Made by a program: the position numbers and the translations under genes. The notes beneath the pieces are model-generated. The model saw only the letters and a program-made list of their open reading frames with translations. It searched no databases and had not been told where the DNA came from. From an uncultured Oscillospiraceae bacterium (GTDB lineage: Bacteria; Bacillota; Clostridia; Oscillospirales; Ruminococcaceae), in the NCBI GenBank assembly GCA_902490585.1, contig CABUEI010000037.1, positions 1 to 19,978 of the forward strand: DNA of 19,978 bases, given 5' to 3'. This document shows, one piece after another, positions 14,171 to 19,978 of this stretch (position 1 is the stretch's first letter; each line of letters begins with the position of its first letter).

Positions 14171-17100
14171 TTACTTCTTTTTGTTGTTGTCGCCCATTAC
14201 CTTTTTGGCAACTGTCTTGATGTTTCTCATTGACTGCTTACCCTTGAGGTGTTTTACATAGAACTTGTAGGAGCCCTTGATTGTACCTGACGAACGGCTG
14301 ATAGACCATTCGAGGTTCTTTGTGGGCAGGTTCTTTCCTCTGAGCTTTGCGAATACGTCCTTCCATGTGATAGGCGGTGCCCATTCGGTAGGATTGCCGT
14401 TTGACGCAACGGAGTCTTTGAGAGTTGAAATGCAGTTGAAGAGTATCGGGTGCTTGGGGTGTCTGTGGAAGAAGCTCAGACCGAAGTCGAAGAGAGCTCT
14501 TTCAATTGAAGCTTCATCTTCAAAGTCAAGTCTTGCATAATCTTCTGCAAACTTAGGCAGATACTCGTTCATCATCTCGTGAAGTTCAAGGTTGCTGTCC
14601 TCGTTGGGATTGATAACGGGAACCATTACGCCGTCTTCATTTTCCTCATACTTGGCAATTGTCTTGTAGTTGAGGTTTGCGAAAATTGCTTCGATGAATA
14701 TCAGCGAGAAGTTGTTGGTGGTGAAATTGTATCTGATGATATTATTATGTGACGGATAGATACTTCTTGCGTAGTAGAAGATATTATCGTCGTTGTTGCC
14801 GGTTATATTGTGAATGAGCTTTGCAAGGCAGGTCTGTGTGTAACCTCTGCCCCAGTATTCAACAAATGCGTATTTCTCGTTGAAATCTATTTCCTGCTTC
14901 AGATACTTTTCTACGGGTTCACGCTGTTTTGCGGCAAAGTCAAGAAGATACTGTCTGTATTCTTCACTGCAACTGATTATCTCACGGAGTCCCTTGAGCA
15001 GAGCGTTGTCATAGATTATGCTGTCGTCCTTGAGATACATGAGCTCGGGGAACATTGCGGCGAATGTTTCTTCGTCCATACGCATAGCTTCAAGCACTTC
15101 GTCAAAGCTGTTAAGACCTGCGAGCAGACCGAATTCGCTCCACATCTCTTCGTCTATTTCATCTATCTGCGAGGGAATCTGCCATGCTTTTCTTGAGCCG
15201 TAGATGTACTTTGTCTTGATATCGTAGCCCTTTTCCTCGATTATCTTATCGGCAATTCTCTTGAGGTGATGACCGTCACGGGAGATGAAGTAAAGGCACT
15301 GCGTGCCACGTTTCATAGCGTGCTTTATTGCCCAGTGAACGTAGGGTACAAAGTACATGGGTGCATAGCAGTATGAGAACATTTCTGCGTCTGTAGCTTC
15401 GGGATTTTCTGCACGGAACTTTGAGAACAGGTTTGCGACCTGCATACCGTCATAGGTGCCCGTGAAGTCACGGAGTGTAGCTTCATAGCCGTTGAATGTA
15501 CGGGGGAATATCTGCTCGGGGGTTATTCCGAGAGCGGTGGGTGAATTTATATCAGCCTTTACGTTATCGCCTGTATGGATCCACTGTCCGTAGATATAGT
15601 CCATGCTGTGATATACTTCAAGGTAAAGACGCTTTGTTGACTTCTGATATCCGCTGTCTGATGAGAGGTAAAGCGGAAGTTCGGCGAGCATGGGGTCAGC
15701 CTTAGCGAGAAGCTTCTTTATAAACTCGCTCGGCAGATACATATCGCTTATCAGTACTACCTTTTCGCCTGCGGCTACAAGTTCTTTTACCTTGTCGATG
15801 TTTTCCTGTACGGGAACGGAGGTTCTGTATTCGCCTTCAAGCTCCCATTCTTTCAGCAGTTCTACCTGTCTGTCGGTGAGGTCATATACGTCCTGCATGT
15901 GCTCGAAAATCTGGTCAAATGATATTTCAAGCGTGTCGGTACCTCTGTAGAGGGTTGACTTGTTGTGGTATTCTCTGGCGTTTGCTTCGCACCACGGACG
16001 GACCTTGAAATAGTTCTTCTGTACATAGAACGGGAACTGCTCTTCGCTTGATTCCATCTTCTGCTGTACATACTTGAATACGCCTGTCGGCTGTAAGCAG
16101 CTTCTTCCGATAAGTGTATCGAATATATCAAAGCTGTACAGTGTGGGCAGAACTCTGTCAACGTCAGGCTCGAAAGTTATGGCGTTGTTTATCATATCGT
16201 CAAGGGTATTCTCGTGTGAGTACTTCCAGAACAGGTCGTCTATTCTGTCAATCTCGCCTGAGATGTCGATGCTTTCGTACTGTCCGAGCGTGTCGAGCAG
16301 GGTAGCGTAATCCTTTACGATAGTGCCGCAGGTGTGGGTTTCGTAATCGAGAGCGAAGTCACGCATATTTTCCTTTTTGTCGGGAAGATATCTTATGAAG
16401 TGCTTGATTCCGTGTGCCAGCATATCGTAGAAGATCGAGGAGTAGTCGATTATGGCAAGGTCGATCTTATCAAAAATCTCATAGATGTCGTTTGCATTGT
16501 CCCAGAAGAGAATATTCTTGCAGTCGGAATATGTCTTCATAGCGTTAATGTATCCGAAGTCAATGTCAGCCATTTTGGGATGCATCTTCATTATGAGGAG
16601 CATATTGTTCTTTTCGAGTGCTTCAATTAGCTTTTCCATATTCGGTACGGCAAGCTCAAAGAAGTTGGTCGAATAATTGTCCCTGTATGTCGGGGCGAAA
16701 ACCGCTATCTTTGTGTTTTCGGGAAGACCCTTTGCTTTGAGAATATCGTGGTCGTATGTGACAACCTTATCGGTATTCATGTTGCAGGGATAGCCGCATC
16801 TCATTATATTATGCTCTTCGAGGTTGCACTGACCGATGAAGTGCTTTTCCATAAGCGGAGAAGTAACGAGGAACATTTCGTTCTTATAATAGATATTGTT
16901 GTTCTGAATGTACTTCTTGGAAATACGTTCGTCAAGCAGACCCTCGTTGATAGTCTTTTCAACTGTTTTGCAACCTACACCGTGCCAGAGGTTGAGCACC
17001 GAGATGCCCTCAAGGTACGGCTGGAATACTTCCTTACGCTGATTTACAACGTAAACGCCTGCCTTTGAGCCGATAGTTTCAGCCTCTTTTGAATCAAACA

Positions 17101-17269
17101 GGCATGAGTGGTAGCCGAGCTTCTTTATGTACTCGGCAGATTCGTCGGTATAGCAGAACCAGTAGCATTTAATGTCGGGTCTGTGTTTCTGAATATATAA
17201 GAACAGCCACTTCGGGTTGCCGTCAAAGGACAGTCCCGAATTGAATATCCATATATGCTTGTCTCTCAT
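14171..17269 (-). CDS. TagB/TagF-like CDP-polyol phosphotransferase fused to HAD-like module
   Basis: 1032 residues, far longer than a normal CDP-glycerol glycerophosphotransferase. Residues about 5-340 are the transferase (Glyphos_transf family): NLWHGVGCK at 93-101 with the catalytic-type His96, KMHPKM at 228-233, and DYSSIFYDML at 275-284. These enzymes move polyol phosphate from a CDP donor to a surface polymer at the inner face of the membrane. Residues about 375-600 are HAD-like: DIFDT at 381-385 (nucleophile and acid Asp), ISDMY at 507-511 and GDNVKAD at 567-573, so the phosphatase-type site looks intact. Residues about 635-1000 follow with FISRDGHHLKRIAD near 661-674, as in HAD proteins of the COG5610 type; the C-terminal tail is basic. 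AAGGAG supports the start. It is last in an operon with LicD, IspD/TarI-like and SDR genes. Glycerol, ribitol or another polyol as substrate cannot be decided. Confidence 0.88.
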   Translation of the reverse strand: MRDKHIWIFNSGLSFDGNPKWLFLYIQKHRPDIKCYWFCYTDESAEYIKKLGYHSCLFDSKEAETIGSKAGVYVVNQRKEVFQPYLEGISVLNLWHGVGCKTVEKTINEGLLDERISKKYIQNNNIYYKNEMFLVTSPLMEKHFIGQCNLEEHNIMRCGYPCNMNTDKVVTYDHDILKAKGLPENTKIAVFAPTYRDNYSTNFFELAVPNMEKLIEALEKNNMLLIMKMHPKMADIDFGYINAMKTYSDCKNILFWDNANDIYEIFDKIDLAIIDYSSIFYDMLAHGIKHFIRYLPDKKENMRDFALDYETHTCGTIVKDYATLLDTLGQYESIDISGEIDRIDDLFWKYSHENTLDDMINNAITFEPDVDRVLPTLYSFDIFDTLIGRSCLQPTGVFKYVQQKMESSEEQFPFYVQKNYFKVRPWCEANAREYHNKSTLYRGTDTLEISFDQIFEHMQDVYDLTDRQVELLKEWELEGEYRTSVPVQENIDKVKELVAAGEKVVLISDMYLPSEFIKKLLAKADPMLAELPLYLSSDSGYQKSTKRLYLEVYHSMDYIYGQWIHTGDNVKADINSPTALGITPEQIFPRTFNGYEATLRDFTGTYDGMQVANLFSKFRAENPEATDAEMFSYCYAPMYFVPYVHWAIKHAMKRGTQCLYFISRDGHHLKRIADKIIEEKGYDIKTKYIYGSRKAWQIPSQIDEIDEEMWSEFGLLAGLNSFDEVLEAMRMDEETFAAMFPELMYLKDDSIIYDNALLKGLREIISCSEEYRQYLLDFAAKQREPVEKYLKQEIDFNEKYAFVEYWGRGYTQTCLAKLIHNITGNNDDNIFYYARSIYPSHNNIIRYNFTTNNFSLIFIEAIFANLNYKTIAKYEENEDGVMVPVINPNEDSNLELHEMMNEYLPKFAEDYARLDFEDEASIERALFDFGLSFFHRHPKHPILFNCISTLKDSVASNGNPTEWAPPITWKDVFAKLRGKNLPTKNLEWSISRSSGTIKGSYKFYVKHLKGKQSMRNIKTVAKKVMGDNNKKK

Positions 17270-17299
17270 AAATTTCTCCTTGTTTACCTTGCTATTTAT

Positions 17300-18352
17300 T
17301 TATCTGTTCATTTCTTTAAGAATGGTTATTGTTCTTTCAAGTCCGCTCTTCATATCATAGTGAGCTTTCCAGCCGAGCTTCTGAAGCTTGGTTCCGTCAA
17401 TTCTTGCCTTTGTAGCAGTGCTGTAGCCGGCTTTTTCAACTTCATCGGGAAGTTCAAATATTACCTTTTTGCCTGCATAGTCGGCGATAACGTGGGCAAG
17501 ATCACGCAGAGTTATGTCGCCGCTTTCGTCTGAGATATTATATGCTTCTCCGCTGTTGCCGAGAAGAAGAACTGTCAGCAGTCCCGAAACAGCGTCTGAA
17601 ACGTAAGTGTAGGAATAGTACTGCTTGCCCTCGCTTTTAAGCACTATGTCCTCGCCTGCAACGCCTTTCTTGATAAACTGTGAAATAGCCTTTGTGTCGG
17701 AACTCAGCATTGTGGGACCGTATGAGCGTGTAAGGCGGGGGATAACTGCGTCAACGCCTTTCTGCTTCATATAAGCAAGGCAGAGTGCTTCGCCGCAACG
17801 CTTGCTCTCGGGGTAGCCTGCACGGACTGTACAGCAGTTGATATAACCGCAGTAGTCCTCATCAAAAAATTCCTTGTCGCCCCTGTTTTCGCCGTAAATC
17901 TCGTTTGACGATGCGAAAGCAAATCTCTTACAGCCTGTATCAGCGGCATAATCAAGCAGATTCTTTGTGCCGATGATATTTGCTGTTATTGTTCCTATCG
18001 GGTCGGTTGAATATGCAACGGGGTGAGTGTTGCTGGCAAGGTGGATTATATAATCCGCATGGGGAGTATCCTTTCCGAGAGGTTCGTTTATGTCACAGGG
18101 AATGAATACAAATTCGGGCTTGCCGAAATATCCGGGGAATTTTGCTCTTGCTTTTTCCTCGTTTCTGCCGAGTGCAAGCACCTTGCAGTTGAGTGAGTCA
18201 CTCTCGTTCTTTTCCATTATGACATCAATTAAAAACGAGCCGATAAGTCCTGTGGCTCCGCTTATCATCACAGATGAATCTTTCAGTTTTTCCCACGGCA
18301 GAGAAAGTGCCGCTGTTCTCTTTACATCTTCTTTATATAACAGATTGTCCAT
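17300..18352 (-). CDS. Extended SDR: NAD(P)-dependent sugar epimerase/dehydratase family
   Basis: 350 residues from the chosen ATG at 18352, which has CAGGAG just upstream; the reading frame runs 40 codons further into the neighbouring cytidylyltransferase gene, but without a ribosome binding site. The Rossmann nucleotide-binding loop is GATGLIG at 32-38. The active-site Tyr-x-x-x-Lys is YPESK (Tyr180, Lys184), and the Ser of the triad lies in FASSNEIYG near 148-149. The layout is that of UDP-glucose 4-epimerase, dTDP-glucose dehydratase and UDP-glucuronate decarboxylase relatives; the exact sugar cannot be read. It lies 19 bases after the cytidylyltransferase gene and 30 bases before the phosphotransferase fusion. 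In this context it may make or alter a nucleotide-linked sugar or polyol (inference). Confidence 0.88.
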   Translation of the reverse strand: MDNLLYKEDVKRTAALSLPWEKLKDSSVMISGATGLIGSFLIDVIMEKNESDSLNCKVLALGRNEEKARAKFPGYFGKPEFVFIPCDINEPLGKDTPHADYIIHLASNTHPVAYSTDPIGTITANIIGTKNLLDYAADTGCKRFAFASSNEIYGENRGDKEFFDEDYCGYINCCTVRAGYPESKRCGEALCLAYMKQKGVDAVIPRLTRSYGPTMLSSDTKAISQFIKKGVAGEDIVLKSEGKQYYSYTYVSDAVSGLLTVLLLGNSGEAYNISDESGDITLRDLAHVIADYAGKKVIFELPDEVEKAGYSTATKARIDGTKLQKLGWKAHYDMKSGLERTITILKEMNR

Positions 18353-18371
18353 ATTTTCTCCTGTTTTAAAA

Positions 18372-19088
18372 TCAGTCTTTGTTGTGCTTTCTTTCAGCGT
18401 CAAGGTGAGCCTTGAACATTTCGAGGTCGTCCTTTGTGGTGAGCTTGATATTCTTGTCTGAGCCTGCCGCAAAGTAAAGTCTTTCGCCCAGTTCTACCAT
18501 CATAGTATTTGTATAAGAAGAGCCGTATATGCCTATCTCCTTTTCAAATGCCTCGTGATATCTGCGGTCAAGGTTGCCGTACTTGTAAGCCTGGGGAGTT
18601 GAAACTCTGCGGAGTGTTTCTCTCGGAATATACTTGACGGTTGAAATCTCGTCGTCGATAACGAAGATCTGCTCGTTATAGGGCATTGATGTAACAGCGT
18701 TGCCGTACTGGGCACATTTTGTTATTACATCGGATAAAACGGCTTCGTCAACCAGCGGACGTATACCGTCATGGATTATAACTATATCGTCCTCGCCGAG
18801 TTCGTTTTCAAGGTTGTACACACCGTTACGGATAGATTCCTGACCTGTTGAGCCGCCTGAAACTATCCACTTCAGCTTTGTTATGTTGTACTGCTTTGCG
18901 TAAGCTCTTACAACATCGTGCCAGCCGTCTATGCAGACAACTTCGATAGCATCTATCATGGGGTGTTTTTCAAAGCTCTCGAGCGTATAGAAAAGTATCG
19001 GCTTATCATATACGTTGATGAACTGCTTGGGGATATCCTGTCCCATTCTTCTTCCTGAACCGCCTGCGATAATAATTGCTACATTCAT
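18372..19088 (-). CDS. IspD/TarI-family cytidylyltransferase
   Basis: 238 residues from the ATG at 19088, which has AGGAG seven bases upstream. It transfers CMP from CTP to a phosphorylated alcohol, giving a CDP-alcohol. The signature loop is AGGSGRRMGQDIPKQF at 8-23; the Asp of HDGIRP at 106-111 and SGGSTGQESIRNG at 77-89 are also present. In the last block a Gly (G82) stands where IspD enzymes of the isoprenoid pathway usually have Arg. Together with the LicD and TagB/F-like neighbours, this argues for a TarI-type role, making CDP-ribitol or a similar donor, rather than isoprenoid synthesis. That choice is inference; IspD cannot be excluded. The start lies four bases after the stop of the LicD gene, so the two are tightly coupled. 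No TarJ-like reductase is visible in the window. Confidence 0.88.
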   Translation of the reverse strand: MNVAIIIAGGSGRRMGQDIPKQFINVYDKPILFYTLESFEKHPMIDAIEVVCIDGWHDVVRAYAKQYNITKLKWIVSGGSTGQESIRNGVYNLENELGEDDIVIIHDGIRPLVDEAVLSDVITKCAQYGNAVTSMPYNEQIFVIDDEISTVKYIPRETLRRVSTPQAYKYGNLDRRYHEAFEKEIGIYGSSYTNTMMVELGERLYFAAGSDKNIKLTTKDDLEMFKAHLDAERKHNKD

Positions 19089-19092
19089 GGTA

Positions 19093-19978
19093 TTACTCCT
19101 GTTCGTTATTGTTTTTATCGTTCTGTTCCGCATTTTTAATACGGAAATATTCTTTATACGGCATATCGGGTTCAAAAGTCACGCCGCCGTGGCTCCTGCC
19201 GTTTTTTGCGTTTATGTCATCGGGCAACTTCATATAGTCGCCGTACTGTTTGGTCATGATCTTATCATAGCCAACAGGTGCTCTCAGCGACAGATTTTCA
19301 AACTGCATATAGCAGAATCCGTCGTAAAGCTCTTTATCCCATATAACGCTTTCTCTCCAGTCAAGAGAAATGTCGCCGACTTCATTGGTTTCGGCGTCCT
19401 TGTACATTGACAGCAACCTGTTGAACTTTACGAATTTCTTCTGCGGTGAGATGAGCGCTCTCAGCAAGGTGTTGGCACATCTTTTCGGAAAATTCAGTTC
19501 ATCGGGATCTCTGTCATAGGCAAACGACAGTATACGCTTGTACTTTGCCGTTTTCTTTTTCAGATGTTCACGCTCGCTTTTATCTGACGGAACGTTGTCA
19601 AGAGGGAATATATCAAGGAAAATTCCCTTGTTTATATCCTTCTTTTCATCGGACTGTATGAATCCTGTCGTTTCGGAATTCCTCAGCTGTGCGTGCGCTC
19701 TGAAAAAGTTCTTTTCACTAAGCGACGTCTGGAAGAAATAAGGGTACTCAAAACAGCTGTTCGCTATTTTCCACAGCCTGTCATAATCCTTTCTCGGCAT
19801 TATGACATCAACATCATCGTCCCACGGTATAAAGCCCTTGTGGCGAATGGCACCGAGAAGCGTTCCTCCGTCAAGGAAATATTCAAGATCATTTTTTTCG
19901 CACACATCGGCAAATATTCTAAGCAATTCAAGCGCTTTTGCACATATCCGTTTTATTTTTTCTGTTACTGTATATACG
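19093..19978 (-). CDS. LicD-family phosphotransferase, 5' end cut by window edge
   Basis: About 294 residues are visible. The frame stays open to the right edge and upstream codons still fit the family (KIKRICAKALELLRIFADVC before EYFLDGGTLLG), so the true start lies beyond 19978; an in-frame TTG at 19926 is not a convincing start. LicD proteins attach phosphocholine or similar phospho-groups to surface polysaccharides, using a nucleotidyltransferase-like fold. The signature is YFLDGGTLLGAIRHKGFIPW followed by DDDVDV with the metal-binding aspartates, then MPRKDYDRL; further on are GIFLDIFPLDNVP and the C-terminal YGDYMKLP block typical of the family. No membrane helix is seen. It is the first visible gene of the leftward surface-polymer operon, four bases before the cytidylyltransferase. 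The group it transfers is unknown; no choline kinase or CTP:phosphocholine enzyme is visible. Confidence 0.9.
   Translation of the reverse strand, partial: VYTVTEKIKRICAKALELLRIFADVCEKNDLEYFLDGGTLLGAIRHKGFIPWDDDVDVIMPRKDYDRLWKIANSCFEYPYFFQTSLSEKNFFRAHAQLRNSETTGFIQSDEKKDINKGIFLDIFPLDNVPSDKSEREHLKKKTAKYKRILSFAYDRDPDELNFPKRCANTLLRALISPQKKFVKFNRLLSMYKDAETNEVGDISLDWRESVIWDKELYDGFCYMQFENLSLRAPVGYDKIMTKQYGDYMKLPDDINAKNGRSHGGVTFEPDMPYKEYFRIKNAEQNDKNNNEQE

Noticed and set aside
18353..18472. Longer N-terminus for the SDR gene starting inside the cytidylyltransferase gene
   Set aside because: The extra 40 residues have low-complexity, shadow-like composition and no ribosome binding site, whereas the ATG at 18352 has CAGGAG and leads directly into a normal SDR N-terminus.
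19089..19175. Longer N-terminus for the cytidylyltransferase starting inside the LicD gene
   Set aside because: The IspD family begins almost directly with the AGGSGRRMG loop; the ATG at 19088 has AGGAG at proper spacing, and the extra residues are a shadow of the LicD frame.
1..19978. Defence system, CRISPR array, prophage or insertion sequence
   Set aside because: I looked for spaced direct repeats, transposase or integrase motifs, nuclease or toxin-antitoxin pairs and tRNA-like att sites and found none; all large frames are explained by housekeeping, carbohydrate or surface-polymer genes.

Overview
The window looks like chromosome from a gut or rumen Firmicute of the Ruminococcus / Oscillospiraceae type. 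The evidence is moderate GC content, strong AGGAGG ribosome binding sites, sigma-A type promoters, a CIRCE-controlled groESL operon, and a cellobiose phosphorylase that closely resembles the clostridial enzyme. The species is an inference. I saw no tRNA, rRNA, CRISPR array, transposase or phage gene.

Left part (1-4870): a gene-free edge with hairpins, then a leftward cellobiose phosphorylase gene. It is divergent from a rightward pair, an AraC-type regulator and an EamA/DMT transporter. Both sides of the 345-base divergent region have a clear promoter. A bidirectional terminator (4837-4869) closes the rightward pair and also serves the next leftward unit.

Middle left (5015-8741): a leftward four-gene unit of GH43 glycosidase, phenylacetate-CoA ligase, a small PH-like protein and a YbaK-type deacylase. 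A consensus promoter lies at 8791-8819. Sugar cleavage, aryl-acid activation and tRNA proofreading make an odd set.

Middle (9035-12094): an orphan lipoprotein reads right and converges on groEL at a perfect 28-base palindromic terminator. The groES-groEL operon reads left from a promoter followed at once by a perfect CIRCE operator.

Middle right (12210-14164): a rightward pair. The first gene is an OmpR/PhoB-type regulator whose receiver lacks the phospho-accepting aspartate. The second is a two-helix membrane protein with a DUF5104-like outer domain. No histidine kinase is visible.

Right part (14171-19978): a leftward operon entering from beyond the right edge: LicD-family phosphotransferase (5' end cut off), IspD/TarI-type cytidylyltransferase, extended SDR epimerase/dehydratase, and a 1032-residue fusion of a TagB/TagF-like CDP-polyol phosphotransferase with a HAD-like module. 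Together they look like machinery that makes a CDP-activated polyol and adds it, through phosphodiester links, to a cell-surface polymer. This operon and the degenerate-receiver regulator pair are the parts most worth a second look.
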